Below, in pieces: positions 19,021 through 28,610 of a DNA stretch of 64,000 nt. The position numbers and the translations under genes were made by a program. Source of the DNA: Mesorhizobium sp. B1-1-8 (GTDB taxonomy: Bacteria; Pseudomonadota; Alphaproteobacteria; Rhizobiales; Rhizobiaceae). The DNA is taken from contig NZ_CP083956.1 of NCBI RefSeq assembly GCF_006442795.2, positions 124,001 to 188,000 on the forward strand, given 5' to 3'. The notes under the pieces were generated by a model. That model searched no databases. It saw nothing but the letters and a program-made list of their open reading frames with translations, and had not been told where the DNA came from. Position 1 is the first letter of the stretch; each line of letters begins with the position of its first letter.

Positions 19021-19128
19021 AAGCCATGGCGCTTTCGGGCGAAGCGGGAGGAAGATGTACGCTCTATCAATTCTCCCATGCAGGCCAGGCGGATGTCGCC
19101 GGGTAAGGCGCTGCGAACGGAGGATGAA

Positions 19129-19608
19129 ATGATGAAGTCGAACCGGACACTCAAATCGCTGCTGGTCGCGGCAGGCATTGGCGCGCTGTTCGTCGCCACG
19201 CCTGCAAAGGCGGAAGACGCTTCGGCCGCAGCCGCCTACAAGGACATCCAGGCCACGCTCGGCACGGTGCCGGATATGTTCAAAACGCTGCCGGACGTCG
19301 CGGTCGCCGGCGCCTGGGCCGAAATCAAGGGCGTGCAGCTCAATCCGAACACCGCCCTCAACGGCAAGACCAAGGAACTGATGGGTCTCGCGGTCGCCTC
19401 GCAGATCCCCTGCCAATACTGCATCTATTTCCACACGCTGGCGGCCAAGGCCAATGGCGCGAGCGACGAGGAGATCAAGGAGGCGATCGCGATGGCGGCG
19501 ATCGTGCGCCACTGGTCGACGATGCTCAACGGCAGCCAGGTCGACCTTGCCACATTCAAGAAGCAGACCGACGACCTGTTCGCCGCCGTCAAGGCGAAGT
19601 CGCAGTGA
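19129..19608 (+). CDS. Exported AhpD/carboxymuconolactone decarboxylase-like protein
   Basis: 159 residues. A signal peptide (MMKSNRTLKSLLVAAGIGAL, probable cut after TPAKA near residue 28) is followed by an AhpD-like helical domain with the redox pair C95-x2-C98 and the adjacent H102. AhpD proteins are alkylhydroperoxidases; an exported version would act in the periplasm. The start follows CGGAGG by 5 bases. It sits 108 bases after the trimodular LuxR gene and 79 bases before a SnoaL-like gene, probably in the same transcription unit. Its substrate is not evident. Confidence 0.83.
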   Translation: MMKSNRTLKSLLVAAGIGALFVATPAKAEDASAAAAYKDIQATLGTVPDMFKTLPDVAVAGAWAEIKGVQLNPNTALNGKTKELMGLAVASQIPCQYCIYFHTLAAKANGASDEEIKEAIAMAAIVRHWSTMLNGSQVDLATFKKQTDDLFAAVKAKSQ

Positions 19609-19687
19609 CGATCCGCCGTCCGGCGATCACGCCGGGCTGCGTACCCATCAATCGAACACCCGCTCAGACGGGCCATGGTGACAAGAA

Positions 19688-20050
19688 ATGTTGACCAAGA
19701 CAAAGATAGTGGACGGCGCGGCGATCAAGAAGGCGATCGAGGGCCGTGACGGCAAGCTGCTGTCGAGCTTCTACGCCGACGACGCGCTGGTGCGCGTGGT
19801 GGACCGCAACAATCCGCCGAGCAGGCCGCGCGAGATCCGCGGCCGCGCGGCGATCAGCATCTTTTGGGACGACATCTGCAGCCGGGCGATGACCCACAAG
19901 GTCGATACCACCATCGCCGAGGGGGACAACCTCGCCTTCATGCAAGCCTGCGCCTATCCGGACGGCACCAAGGTGTTCTGCGCGGCGATGCTGGAACTGA
20001 AGAACGGCCTGATCGCGCGGCAGACCGTCGTGCAGGCCTGGGACGAATAG
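19688..20050 (+). CDS. SnoaL/NTF2-like protein
   Basis: 120-residue protein with the cone-shaped NTF2/SnoaL pattern: an N-terminal helix with FYADDALVRVVD, the RGRAAISIFWDDI helix, and C-terminal strands ending in ARQTVVQAWDE. These proteins are isomerases, hydrolases, or regulators of stress genes. No diagnostic catalytic residue is apparent. Genes on both sides share its strand and short spacing, which suggests a common operon. Confidence 0.72.
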   Translation: MLTKTKIVDGAAIKKAIEGRDGKLLSSFYADDALVRVVDRNNPPSRPREIRGRAAISIFWDDICSRAMTHKVDTTIAEGDNLAFMQACAYPDGTKVFCAAMLELKNGLIARQTVVQAWDE

Positions 20051-20086
20051 TCAACCGCGGGCTCAACCGCAAAATCAGGGAGGAGA

Positions 20087-20407
20087 ATGACGATGTTCAG
20101 CGCCAGATGGCAGATCGACGCCAAGTTCGGTCACAAGCAGACCGCCCTCGAGCTGATGCGAAAATGGGAGCGCGAGATCGGGTCGCAGGTCGGGCTCGCC
20201 GACCTGAAGTTCCAGCTCATGACCGGTTCGGTCGGCGCGCGCGAAGCGACGATCGAGGCCCACCACCAGGTCGAGAGCCTGGCCCGGTTGGAGGAGTTCT
20301 TCGCCAAGATCGCCAAGATCGACGCACACGCCAAATGGGGCAAGGAGCTGGAGCCCTATGTGGTGTCGGGCACCAGCCTCTGGCAGATTTTCCGCATCGT
20401 CGAATAG
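20087..20407 (+). CDS. Small protein, possible dimeric alpha/beta barrel
   Basis: 106 residues starting MTMFSARWQIDAKFGHKQ after GGGAGGAG. The pattern of an opening strand, a long helix (ALELMRKWEREIG), several strands and a closing strand (SGTSLWQIFRIVE) resembles NIPSNAP/ABM-type barrels, but no family signature is clear. It follows the SnoaL-like gene by 36 bases and ends 309 bases before the FAD oxidase. The function is unknown. Confidence 0.6.
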   Translation: MTMFSARWQIDAKFGHKQTALELMRKWEREIGSQVGLADLKFQLMTGSVGAREATIEAHHQVESLARLEEFFAKIAKIDAHAKWGKELEPYVVSGTSLWQIFRIVE

Positions 20408-20716
20408 CCGCGGTCGAACGCCCGGAGGTGGCGGCCAGCACGATGGACGGATGGCCGCGGCGACGGCCTGGCTCATCGTTGCGTCGAGGGAGAGGTCGTG
20501 CCCCCGCACAGCCAATCCCACGACAGCTTCCGGCTGTCCCCCATGGCTCTCCCGGGCCATGCCCCGCTGGCCCTTTCGGGCGAAGCAGCGGCGACCGGAT
20601 CGGTGCAATGTGCTCTTCCTGCACCATCCGATGCATCGGCCCGATGAGGCCGCACAAACGAAGCAACAATGCGCGTCGACGCCGCTTGGCGCGGGCGCAA
20701 TCAAGGGAGCAAACCA
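20408..20716. other. Gap of 309 bases inside the 17.4-22.1 kb cluster
   Basis: No convincing gene is present in either direction. I see only short dyads such as CATCGG-CC-CGATG near 20635 and a ribosome site (AAGGGAG) for the FAD oxidase. A separate promoter for that gene could lie here. Confidence 0.4.
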
Positions 20717-22126
20717 ATGACCGACGAAGCCCATGCAAAACTGCGTGAAAGCCTGCGCGGGGAGGTGATCCTGCGCGACGATGCCGGCTATGACGAGGCA
20801 CGCAAGGTCTACAACGGCATGATCGACAAGCGCCCGTTGCTGATCGCACGCTGTGCCGATGTCGCCGACGTGATCACCGCCGTGAGGTACGCACGCGACA
20901 ACGATCTGCTGATCGCCGTGCGCAGCGGAGGACACAACGGCGCCGGACTGGGGATATGCGACAATGGCCTCGTCATCGACCTGTCGATGATGAAGGGTGT
21001 CCATGTCGATCCGAAAACCCGCACCGTGAGGGTCGCGCCCGGCTGCACCTCGGGCGACGTGGACCACGCCACCCATCCCTTTGCGCTCGCCGTGCCGTTC
21101 GGCATCGTCTCGACCACCGGGGTTGCCGGCCTTACGCTTGGCGGAGGCACGGGCTATCTCACGCGCAAATACGGTCTCACCATCGATAATCTGATCGAGG
21201 CCGATCTGGTGCTGGCCGACGGCAGCCTGGTGACCGCCAGCAAGAGCGAGCATCCCGACCTGTTCTGGGCGCTCCGGGGCGGCGGCGGTAATTTCGGCGT
21301 GGTGACCAGCTTCCTCTTCCAGGCCCATCCCGTGAACATGATCTTCGGCGGCCCGGTATTCTGGGAGGCCAGGGACGCGCCGGCCGTCATGCGGGCCTAT
21401 CGCGACTATCTGCCGGATGCGCCGGAAGATCTCGGCGCCTTTGTCGGGCTGAAGTCCGTCCCCTCGACCGATCCCTTCCCGCGCGAGCATTGGGGCAAGC
21501 GCGTCTGCGCCATCATCTCGTGCTATAACGGCACCGAGGAGGACGGGCGCAAGGCCATGGCGCCGCTGCTGGACAATTTACCTCCGCCGATCTTCAACTG
21601 GATGGGGGTGATGCCCTTCCCGGCGATGCAATCGTTGTTCGATCCGCTGTTTCCGAAAGGCCTGCAATGGTACTGGAAGGGCGATTTCGTCAAATCGCTT
21701 CCAGACGAAGCCATCGCAACCCATATCGCGCAGGCCGCTCAGGCGCCCAGCGAATTGTCGCTCATGCATCTCTATCCGATCGACGGCGCCGTCCGCCGCG
21801 TCGGCAAGGACGACACCGCCTGGAACGCACGCGACGCAACCTGGTCAATGGTCATCGCCGCCATCGATGCCGATTCGGGCAAGGCTGCCGAACTGACCGA
21901 GTGGGCCCGAAATTACTGGGCGAACATCCATCCCCACAACGTCGAAGGCGGCTATGTGAATTTCATGATGGAGGACGAAGGGGAAGCGCGCTTGCGGGCG
22001 AGCTACGGCGCGAATTACGAACGGCTGAGCCAGGTGAAGGGGGCCTACGACCCGTCCAACGTTTTCCGGGTCAACCAGAACATCAAGCCAGCGCTAGCGG
22101 CGATGCAAGGCAGGACGGCGGCGTAG
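20717..22126 (+). CDS. FAD-linked oxidase of the berberine-bridge-enzyme family
   Basis: 469-residue flavoprotein of the PCMH/BBE type, which oxidises alcohols, sugars or polyphenols with O2. The FAD-linking histidine is H73 in RSGGHNGAGLG, and GLTLGGGTGYLTRKYGL follows. The second, cysteine attachment of bicovalent members is absent: the segment reads FGIVSTTGVAG. A C-terminal BBE motif is seen as YDPSNVFRVNQNI. The start at 20717 follows GGGAGC; the longer frame has no advantage. No secretion signal is present, so it should be cytoplasmic. It is the last gene of the cluster and is followed by a hairpin. Confidence 0.86.
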   Translation: MTDEAHAKLRESLRGEVILRDDAGYDEARKVYNGMIDKRPLLIARCADVADVITAVRYARDNDLLIAVRSGGHNGAGLGICDNGLVIDLSMMKGVHVDPKTRTVRVAPGCTSGDVDHATHPFALAVPFGIVSTTGVAGLTLGGGTGYLTRKYGLTIDNLIEADLVLADGSLVTASKSEHPDLFWALRGGGGNFGVVTSFLFQAHPVNMIFGGPVFWEARDAPAVMRAYRDYLPDAPEDLGAFVGLKSVPSTDPFPREHWGKRVCAIISCYNGTEEDGRKAMAPLLDNLPPPIFNWMGVMPFPAMQSLFDPLFPKGLQWYWKGDFVKSLPDEAIATHIAQAAQAPSELSLMHLYPIDGAVRRVGKDDTAWNARDATWSMVIAAIDADSGKAAELTEWARNYWANIHPHNVEGGYVNFMMEDEGEARLRASYGANYERLSQVKGAYDPSNVFRVNQNIKPALAAMQGRTAA

Positions 22127-22207
22127 CTGCCGGGTAGTCGGCGCTGGCGCCGTTTCAGTGCCTGCTGCCTGCCGAATGCAGGGCCATCGCATCTAGCGGA
22201 CGTGCAA

Positions 22208-22243
22208 TGATGACCCCTTTCCGCGAACGGGAAGGGGTCATTA
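22208..22243. terminator. Hairpin after the FAD oxidase gene
   Basis: TGACCCCTTTCC pairs with GGGAAGGGGTCA around GCGAAC. No T-run follows, because an insertion sequence begins at 22245 and removed whatever came next. Convergent genes on both sides make a bidirectional terminator likely. Confidence 0.55.
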
Positions 22244-22413
22244 GCCCGCTTCTCTCACCGAATCTATCGCCGGGCTGCGCTTTGAGGCGGCGCGGCCATT
22301 GGCATGGCTGTGGAGTTCGAGGACGGCGGCGATCAGCGCCGCGGTGTGGCGACGGTCAGGTCTTCAGCAATGTGTCCTCTATTGTTTGTGAGAAGGGTTC
22401 AGGTCCGGCGGCA

Positions 22414-23796
22414 TTACAGAGCCGCGGCACGTATTCGGGCGTGAGCCAGGGCGAACTCCTCGGCATAGGGACACGCTGAGGCCATCGCCACCTTGATGCG
22501 ACGAACCGAGACGCGCACCTGCGCGCCGATCTTCAGCAGTTTCAATCTGATCGTGCCGCAACTGGCGTTGGCGAGCCGGGTATGGGCAAGACCGAGGCGA
22601 CGCAAGGCGCAGATCAGGACATACGCAAACGAGGCGAACCACAGCCGCAGCTGATTGGCGCGCATGGTGTTGGCACTGGTGCGATCAGCGTAGAGGTCGA
22701 GCTGGCACTCCTTGATCCGGTTCTCCATGTCGCCGCGGGCGCAGTAGAGCTCCTCGTAAAGCACCCGTGCCGCCCAGCGCCCCGGCTTGAGTGACGTCAC
22801 GATGAAGCGCGGATTGGCGCCCTGCGTCGTCCATTCGGCCTTGGCCACGACCCGCCTGCGGCGCGACCAGCTGTCTTTTGTCGACCACCTGAAGTCGCGG
22901 AAGACCCGGGCGGCCTGCCCGCTTGCCCGAGATGCCAGGCAGGCTTCCTTCAAGGTCGGGGCGATCTTGGTTTCCAGCCGTTCATTGCGGGCGAGGCCGA
23001 AGACGTAGTCGACGCGATTGATCTCGCACCAGGCCATCAGTTCCTCGCGCGCAAAGCCGGAATCAGCGCGCAGGATGATGTGGACCCTGGGCCAGGTTTT
23101 GCGGATCTGGGTCACGATCCGCTCAACCTCCTCGACCGCTCCTTTGCTGGCATCGATGTTGGAACGCCTGAGCTTTGCCGCCAAAAGGTGCCGGCCGCAG
23201 AAGATGTAGAGCGGCAGGTAGCAGTAGCAGTTGTAGTAGCCGTGAAAGAACCTGCCTTCCTGCCGGCCGTGCAGCGGATCATCGGTGGCGTCGAGATCGA
23301 GCACGATCTCGGCCGGCGGCTTGTCGTGGGCTTTTAGGAACAGGTCCACGAACAAGGCCTCCAACGCTAGCCTGTCGTAGCTGATCTTGTGATAGCGCGT
23401 CGGCTCCCCGACCCGGCCATGCTCCAGCCGGTTGAGCGTCGACTTGCCAGCAAGCACCGCACAATCGTCTCGCTTCGGCGTCAAGCGTTCCGACACAAGT
23501 GCGAGCACCGGGTCGTGGCGAAGCGTGTCGTGGTCGTCGATGTCCTCGTATCCCAGCGCGATCGCTGCGATGCGTTGCCCGACCAACGTGCGGACGCTGT
23601 GAACCGTGAGATCCGGATCGCGGTAATCGACGAAGCACGAGGCCACCCGGTCGAACAGCCCGATGGCCCGATCAACGTGACGCAGAAGCAAGGCGCCCGC
23701 GTCTGAGGTAATGGCTCCGCCGTCGAAACCAGCCACAACTTTGTGGCCGTCGAAGCCTTCAAATTCAAGCTGCTCGGAAGTACAGTGTGTCTGCAT
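22414..23796 (-). CDS. IS1380-family DDE transposase
   Basis: 460-residue transposase with the catalytic acidic residues in context: first Asp in VLDLDATDD, second Asp in ILRADSGFA, and Glu in RGDMENRIKE, the IS1380-type E motif. The frame is uninterrupted, so the enzyme is probably active. The start codon at 23794-23796 lies inside the left arm of an inverted repeat (23792-23866), which could hide the initiation region in transcripts that enter from outside. Confidence 0.93.
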   Translation of the reverse strand: MQTHCTSEQLEFEGFDGHKVVAGFDGGAITSDAGALLLRHVDRAIGLFDRVASCFVDYRDPDLTVHSVRTLVGQRIAAIALGYEDIDDHDTLRHDPVLALVSERLTPKRDDCAVLAGKSTLNRLEHGRVGEPTRYHKISYDRLALEALFVDLFLKAHDKPPAEIVLDLDATDDPLHGRQEGRFFHGYYNCYCYLPLYIFCGRHLLAAKLRRSNIDASKGAVEEVERIVTQIRKTWPRVHIILRADSGFAREELMAWCEINRVDYVFGLARNERLETKIAPTLKEACLASRASGQAARVFRDFRWSTKDSWSRRRRVVAKAEWTTQGANPRFIVTSLKPGRWAARVLYEELYCARGDMENRIKECQLDLYADRTSANTMRANQLRLWFASFAYVLICALRRLGLAHTRLANASCGTIRLKLLKIGAQVRVSVRRIKVAMASACPYAEEFALAHARIRAAAL

Positions 23797-23866
23797 CGGA
23801 CCCCGTTCCTGAATCTGATAACTCTTTGTTGCAAAAGCAGTTTCTCAGATTCTCGGGGCCGATGCA
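23792..23866. repeat. Inverted repeat over the transposase start codon
   Basis: Arms 23792-23818 and 23845-23866 share TGCATCGG, CCCCG and AATCTGA, with a 26-base loop. A minus-strand transcript entering from outside would fold here and pair the start codon; one starting within the loop would not. Confidence 0.7.
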
Positions 23867-23923
23867 CTTCTTTTGGTGAGATATTCGGGTTAGCGCCTTG
23901 CCCTTCCCGGCAAAGAAGACAAA

Positions 23924-25351
23924 TTACCCGTGCGCCACCATCACATGGCGAACGGCGGTGTAGTCTTCCAGCGCGTAGAGCGACATGTCCTTGCCGTAGC
24001 CGGACTGCTTCAGGCCGCCATGCGGCATCTCGTTGGTCAGCATGAAATGGGTGTTGATCCAGGTGCAGCCATATTGCAGGCGCGCCGCCGTCGCCATGGC
24101 GCGCGTGACGTCCCTGGTCCACACCGATGAGGCAAGGCCGTAGTCGCTGTCGTTGGCCCAGTTCACCGCCTCGTCGACCTCCGAGAAGCGCGTGATCGAG
24201 ACGACCGGGCCGAACACCTCGCGGCGCACGATCTCGTCCTCCTGCAGCGCGCCGGCGACGACGGTCGGCTGGTAGAAGAAACCCGAGCCTTCACCCGGCT
24301 TGCCGCCGGTGGTGATCTCGATGTGCTTCAATTCCGAGGCGCGCTCGACGAAGCTCGAGACCCGGTCACGCTGGCGGCGCGAGATCAGCGGCCCGATCTC
24401 GTTCTCGGTGTCGTCCGGCTGGTTGTACTTGATGGTCGAGACGGCGGAGGAGAGGTCGGCGACCAGCTTGTCGTAGACCTTCTTGCCGGCATAGATGCGG
24501 CAGGCGGCGGTGCAGTCCTGGCCGGCATTGTAATAGCCGAAGGCGCGCAGGCCGCTGACGACGGCGCCGAGGTCGGCGTCGTCGAAGACGATGACCGGCG
24601 CCTTGCCGCCGAGCTCCAGATGCGTGCGCTTGACCGACTTGGCGGCCGCCTGCAGCACCTTCTTGCCGGTGGCGACGTCGCCGGTGATCGAAATCATGTT
24701 GACCTTGGCGTGGTTGATCAGCGTGTTGCCGACGCTGTCGCCGCGGCCGAGCACGACGTTGACGACGCCCTCGGGCAGGATCTCGGCGAGAATTTTCGCC
24801 AGCTTCAGCGCCGTCAGCGGCGTCTGCTCGGACGGCTTGAAGATCACCGTGTTGCCGCCGCCGATCGCCGGCGCAATCTTCCAGGCCATCATCATCAGCG
24901 GATAGTTCCAGGGCGCGATGGAGGCAACGATGCCAATCGGGTCACGCCGCACCATCGAGGTATGGCCGGGCAGATACTCGCCGGCCACCTGGCCCGGCAT
25001 CGAGCGCACCGCGCCGGCGAAGAAACGGTAGCAGTCGACGATCGCCGGGATCTCATCATTGAGCACGGCGTTGATCGGTTTGCCGCAATTCAGCGCCTCG
25101 AGCGCCGCGAACTCCTTCGCTTGCGACTCGATACGGTCGGCGATCTTCAAGAGATAGCCTGAGCGCTGCGCCGGCGTCGTGCGCGACCAACTGACGAACG
25201 CATGTGCGGCGGCACTGACAGCGGCCTCGATCTGCGCCGGACTTGCTTCGGGCAGGTTGAGAATGATCGCCCCGGTCTTTGGATTGAGGATCGGCTCCTC
25301 GGTTTCGGTGCCTTTCTCGAATTTCGAGCCGATCAGCATCTGGGTGTCCAT
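23924..25351 (-). CDS. patD: Gamma-aminobutyraldehyde dehydrogenase
   Basis: 475-residue NAD-dependent aldehyde dehydrogenase that oxidises 4-aminobutanal to GABA in putrescine degradation. The catalytic residues E246 (LELGGK) and C280 (GQDC) fall at the same numbers as in E. coli PatD (YdcW, 474 residues). The N-terminal PWNYP and nucleotide-binding stretches are intact. It follows a PotD-PotA-PotB-PotC-type transporter in the order of E. coli ydcSTUV-patD, the main basis for the assignment. A 78-base imperfect hairpin lies between ydcV and this gene. Its 3' end is 31 bases from the TTAG copy beside the IS. Confidence 0.92.
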   Translation of the reverse strand: MDTQMLIGSKFEKGTETEEPILNPKTGAIILNLPEASPAQIEAAVSAAAHAFVSWSRTTPAQRSGYLLKIADRIESQAKEFAALEALNCGKPINAVLNDEIPAIVDCYRFFAGAVRSMPGQVAGEYLPGHTSMVRRDPIGIVASIAPWNYPLMMMAWKIAPAIGGGNTVIFKPSEQTPLTALKLAKILAEILPEGVVNVVLGRGDSVGNTLINHAKVNMISITGDVATGKKVLQAAAKSVKRTHLELGGKAPVIVFDDADLGAVVSGLRAFGYYNAGQDCTAACRIYAGKKVYDKLVADLSSAVSTIKYNQPDDTENEIGPLISRRQRDRVSSFVERASELKHIEITTGGKPGEGSGFFYQPTVVAGALQEDEIVRREVFGPVVSITRFSEVDEAVNWANDSDYGLASSVWTRDVTRAMATAARLQYGCTWINTHFMLTNEMPHGGLKQSGYGKDMSLYALEDYTAVRHVMVAHG

Positions 25352-25371
25352 AAATATTCTCCCTGAACAGG

Positions 25372-25449
25372 AGCGAGTAGCGAATAGCGAATAGCGAGTA
25401 GGGTTGGATGTCGATTTCCCTATTCGCTATTCGCTACTGCCTATTCGCT
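25372..25449. repeat. Heptad-rich inverted repeat between ydcV and patD
   Basis: Two 32-base arms (25372-25403 and 25418-25449) match at 27 positions across a 14-base loop. Each arm is built from variants of the heptamer AGCGAAT/AGCGAGT. It lies within the operon, just upstream of patD, and could stop transcription partially or stabilise the upstream mRNA. Confidence 0.85.
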
Positions 25450-25454
25450 GTTTT

Positions 25455-26270
25455 TCATTTTCCACTCCCCGCAATCTGGTCGCTGTCGCGGGTCAGGTAA
25501 TAGGCAAAGAGGATCGGCAGCAGCGTCACCAGCACGACGACCATGGCCACGACATTGGTGACCGGGCGCTGGCGCGGGCGGATCAGTTCCTCGAGCATCC
25601 AGATCGGCACGGTCTGCTGCTGGCCGGCGGTGAAGGTGGTGACGATGACCTCGTCGAAGGACAGCGCGAAGGCGAGCATACCGCCGGCAAGCAGCGCGGT
25701 AGCGATATTGGGCAGCACGACATGGCGGAAGGTCTGGAAACCGTCGGCGCCGAGGTCCATCGAGGCCTCGATCATCGAGCCCGAGGTGCGGCGGAAGCGG
25801 GCGACGGCGTTGTTGTAGACGACGACCACGCAGAAGGTGGCGTGGCCGAGCACGATCGTCCAGAACGAGAACGGGATGTCGGCGAGCGCGAAAGCCGAGC
25901 GCAGCGCGATGCCGGTGATGATGCCGGGCAGCGCGATCGGCAGGATGACGAGCAGCGAGATGGTCTCGCGACCGAAGAAGCGCGTCCGCGAGACGGCGGC
26001 GGCGCAAAGCGTGCCGAGCACCAGCGCGATCGCTGTCGAGATGGCGGCGACGCGGACCGACAGCGACAGTGCTTCCCAGACGTCCGGGCGGTTCCAGGTG
26101 ACGGCGAACCATTGCGTGGTCAGCCCCGGCGGCGGCCAGACGAAGCTCTTTTCCTCGGTGGTGAAGGCGTAGACGAAGATCAGAAGGATCGGCAAATGCA
26201 GGAAGAGCAGGCCGCAGGCGGCGGCGATCTTCAGGCCGAGCGGAGCGGATTGGCCGCGGTCAGAGCGCAT
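25455..26270 (-). CDS. ydcV: Polyamine-type ABC transporter permease (PotC class)
   Basis: 271-residue inner-membrane protein with about six hydrophobic segments and the EAA loop [22 protein letters not shown] that docks the ATPase. It pairs with the PotB-class permease, whose reading frame it overlaps by 11 bases. Order and size (E. coli YdcV 264 residues) support a putrescine or related amine importer. The substrate is inferred from the linked aminobutyraldehyde dehydrogenase. Confidence 0.9.
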   Translation of the reverse strand: MRSDRGQSAPLGLKIAAACGLLFLHLPILLIFVYAFTTEEKSFVWPPPGLTTQWFAVTWNRPDVWEALSLSVRVAAISTAIALVLGTLCAAAVSRTRFFGRETISLLVILPIALPGIITGIALRSAFALADIPFSFWTIVLGHATFCVVVVYNNAVARFRRTSGSMIEASMDLGADGFQTFRHVVLPNIATALLAGGMLAFALSFDEVIVTTFTAGQQQTVPIWMLEELIRPRQRPVTNVVAMVVVLVTLLPILFAYYLTRDSDQIAGSGK

Positions 26271-27225
26271 CGAAAGCCCCCATGCGCTTGGCGCCCCACA
26301 GGTAGAAGCCCATGATGACGATCGGCACGACGGTGAAGGCGGCGGCGAGCGGAATATTACCGGCGGTGCCCTGCTGCGAATAGACGGCCTGGCCGATGAA
26401 CAGCCGCGAGGTGCCGATGATCTGCGGGATGATGTAATCGCCCAATGTCAGCGAGAAGGTGAAGATCGAGCCGGCGACGATGCCGGGCAGCGCCAGCGGG
26501 AACAGCACGTTGCGGAAGGTCTGGCCGGGCGAGGCGCCGAGATCGGACGAGGCCTCGACCAGATTGCCGGGCACGCGTTCCAATGCCGCCTGAACGGGAA
26601 GGATCATGAACGGCAGCCAGACATAGACGAAGACGATGAAGGTGCCGGTGAAGGACACCGACAGCGAATTGCCGCCGACGACCGGCAGCGACAGCCAGCC
26701 ATCGAGCAGCCATAAAAGGTTCAGCTTGGCGAGCAGCCAGGTGAGGATGCCTTCCTTGGCAAGAATGAGCTTCCAGGCATAGATCTTGACCAGATAGCTC
26801 GACCACAGCGGCAGCATGACGCCGAGATAGAACAGCGCCTTCCAACGGCCGCGCGCATAGCGCGCCGCATAATAGGCGATGGGGAAAGCGATGATCGCGG
26901 AGGCCAGCGTCACCAGCGCGGCCATGGTCACGGTGCGCAGGATGATGTCGAGATTGGCGGCCTGGAACAGGTCGCCATAGGTCTTCAGCGTGAACTGGCG
27001 GTTGATCAGGCCGGAGAACTCGTCGATCGAGAAGAAGCTTTGCAAAAGCAGCGCGAACAGCGAGCCGATATAGACGATGCCCAGCCACAGCACGGGTGGC
27101 AAAAGCATGAGCAGGAGGAGCAGTTGCGGCCGGCGCCAGAAGAGGTCGGACAGCGCGCCGCGCAGACCGCCGCCGCCCGGCAGGATGGCGGGGTTGGGGT
27201 TGGATTGAACAGCGGCAACGGTCAT
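26260..27225 (-). CDS. ydcU: Polyamine-type ABC transporter permease (PotB class)
   Basis: 321-residue permease with an extended cytoplasmic N-terminus, about six membrane segments, and the EAA loop [20 protein letters not shown] long periplasmic loop after the first segment is typical of PotB/YdcU (E. coli YdcU 313 residues). It overlaps ydcV, giving a coupled pair, and is separated from the ATPase gene by a 222-base gap holding a long palindrome. Confidence 0.9.
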   Translation of the reverse strand: MTVAAVQSNPNPAILPGGGGLRGALSDLFWRRPQLLLLLMLLPPVLWLGIVYIGSLFALLLQSFFSIDEFSGLINRQFTLKTYGDLFQAANLDIILRTVTMAALVTLASAIIAFPIAYYAARYARGRWKALFYLGVMLPLWSSYLVKIYAWKLILAKEGILTWLLAKLNLLWLLDGWLSLPVVGGNSLSVSFTGTFIVFVYVWLPFMILPVQAALERVPGNLVEASSDLGASPGQTFRNVLFPLALPGIVAGSIFTFSLTLGDYIIPQIIGTSRLFIGQAVYSQQGTAGNIPLAAAFTVVPIVIMGFYLWGAKRMGAFDAL

Positions 27226-27274
27226 GGGGCCGCCGCGTGCTGAAGTGAATTATCTGGAAGGTCGCGATCCTTCG

Positions 27275-27431
27275 CCCCCCTCTCTGTCCTGCCGGACATC
27301 TCCCCCTCAAGGAGGGAGATTAGCCGTCGCCACCGGCTTCGCCAATTTTCGACATTGCAGAACTGGCGGGACAGCCAAGCTGCTGATCTCCCCCCTTGAG
27401 GGGGAGATGTCCGGCAGGACAGAGAGGGGGG
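27275..27431. repeat. 46-bp inverted repeat between the ATPase and permease genes
   Basis: Arms 27275-27320 and 27386-27431 match at 45 of 46 bases, with cores TGTCCTGCCGGACATCTCC and its complement, around a 65-base unique centre. This composition is typical of dispersed rhizobial intergenic palindromes. It sits inside the ydc operon. Confidence 0.9.
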
Positions 27432-27448
27432 CCTCGCGCAAACCTTTC

Positions 27449-28447
27449 TCATGCCGGCTCATCCATCAAATGCAGGCTGTCACGGTTGAAGGTCAGCATC
27501 ACCGCTTCGCCCTCCGCCGGCAGCGCCGTGCCCGCCGGCACCATGGCATGGAGCCTGAGCCCTTCGGCGTCGAGCGCCAGCCTGGTGGTGGCGCCGAGAT
27601 AGTTGGTCCCGACCAGGCGCGCAGCGACGCCGTCGCCACTCGCAGCTTGCGACACGCGGATGGATTCTGGCCGCAGGCTGCCCCACCGGTGCTGGCCGGA
27701 ATAGCGCTGCACGAAATCCGGCGGCAGCACATTGGAGGAGCCGACGAAGTCGGCGACGAAGCGCGTCCTTGGCCGCTGGTAGATATCCTCCGGCGTGCCG
27801 ACCTGCATGATCCTGCCGTCGTTGAAGACGGCGACGCGGTCGGCCATGGAAAGCGCCTCGCCCTGGTCGTGGGTGACGAAGACGAAGGTGATGCCGAGCA
27901 CCTTCTGCAGCGATTTCAGCTCTTCCTGCATGTTTTCGCGCAGCTTGAGGTCGAGCGCGCCGAGCGGCTCGTCGAGCAAAAGCACCTTCGGCTGGTTGAC
28001 CAGCGCACGGGCGAGCGCGACGCGCTGGCGCTGGCCGCCGGAGAGCTGGCCCGGGCGACGGCCGCCGTAGCCCGGCAGGCGCACCAGCGACAGCGCCTCT
28101 TCGGCCGCCTTCAGGCGTTCGGCTTTGCCGACACCCTTGACCATCAGGCCGTAGGCGACGTTGTCGAGCACATTGAGGTGCGGGAACAGCGCATAGTCCT
28201 GGAAGACGGTGTTGACGTTGCGGCGATAGGGCGGCACCCCCTCTGCGCGCTCGCCGAAGATCGAGATCGAGCCGGCTGTCGGCTGATCGAAACCGGCAAT
28301 CAGGCGCAGGCAGGTCGTCTTGCCGGAACCGGACGGACCGAGCATGGCGAAGAACTCGCCCGGCGCGATGTCGAGATCGACTGCGTCGACGGCGCGCACG
28401 CTGCCGAAATGGCGCGAGACTTGTCTGAAGGAAACGGCGGAGGTCAT
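27449..28447 (-). CDS. ydcT: Polyamine-type ABC transporter ATPase
   Basis: 332-residue PotA-class ATPase with Walker [10 protein letters not shown], signature LSGGQRQR, Walker B LLLDEP, switch histidine in [10 protein letters not shown], and a C-terminal TOBE regulatory domain from about residue 240. It powers import through the two permeases encoded downstream. E. coli YdcT has 337 residues. Confidence 0.93.
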   Translation of the reverse strand: MTSAVSFRQVSRHFGSVRAVDAVDLDIAPGEFFAMLGPSGSGKTTCLRLIAGFDQPTAGSISIFGERAEGVPPYRRNVNTVFQDYALFPHLNVLDNVAYGLMVKGVGKAERLKAAEEALSLVRLPGYGGRRPGQLSGGQRQRVALARALVNQPKVLLLDEPLGALDLKLRENMQEELKSLQKVLGITFVFVTHDQGEALSMADRVAVFNDGRIMQVGTPEDIYQRPRTRFVADFVGSSNVLPPDFVQRYSGQHRWGSLRPESIRVSQAASGDGVAARLVGTNYLGATTRLALDAEGLRLHAMVPAGTALPAEGEAVMLTFNRDSLHLMDEPA

Positions 28448-28493
28448 GGGCCCTGTCAGTTCAGTTGCCGGGTGTAAGAGGTCGCACGACGCC

Positions 28494-28602
28494 CTACCAC
28501 CCCCTCGTGGGGAGGTCGCGGCGAAGCCGCGGGTAGGGGGAGGTTTCGCGCTAAGACCCCCACCCGACGCTGCGCGTCGACCCTCCCCACGACGGGGAGG
28601 GT
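28494..28602. repeat. Nested inverted repeat between ydcS and ydcT
   Basis: Arms 28494-28540 and 28557-28602 pair through CCCTCGTGGGGAGG-like ends. Each arm has its own inner hairpin (GCGGC-GAA-GCCGC and CGACGC-TGC-GCGTCG). The inner stems differ in sequence but keep pairing. It lies within the operon directly after the binding-protein gene, where such hairpins often stabilise the upstream transcript. Confidence 0.85.
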
Positions 28603-28610
28603 AAGGGAGA

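Larger units (their letters stand above)
22245..23889. mobile_element. Complete IS1380-family insertion sequence, 1645 bp
   Basis: The left end CCCGCTTCTCTCACC and the complement of the right end, CCCGAATATCTCACC, match at 12 of 15 positions. TTAG is duplicated immediately outside both ends (22241-22244 and 23890-23893), which fits the 4-bp duplications of IS1380 elements. One intact transposase gene fills most of it. The element lies between the convergent FAD oxidase and aminobutyraldehyde dehydrogenase genes without breaking either. Intact transposase and clear duplications suggest fairly recent insertion. Confidence 0.87.

Noticed and set aside
25372..25449. CRISPR or tandem minisatellite
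   Set aside because: The heptamers are arranged as two inverted arms, not spaced direct repeats.
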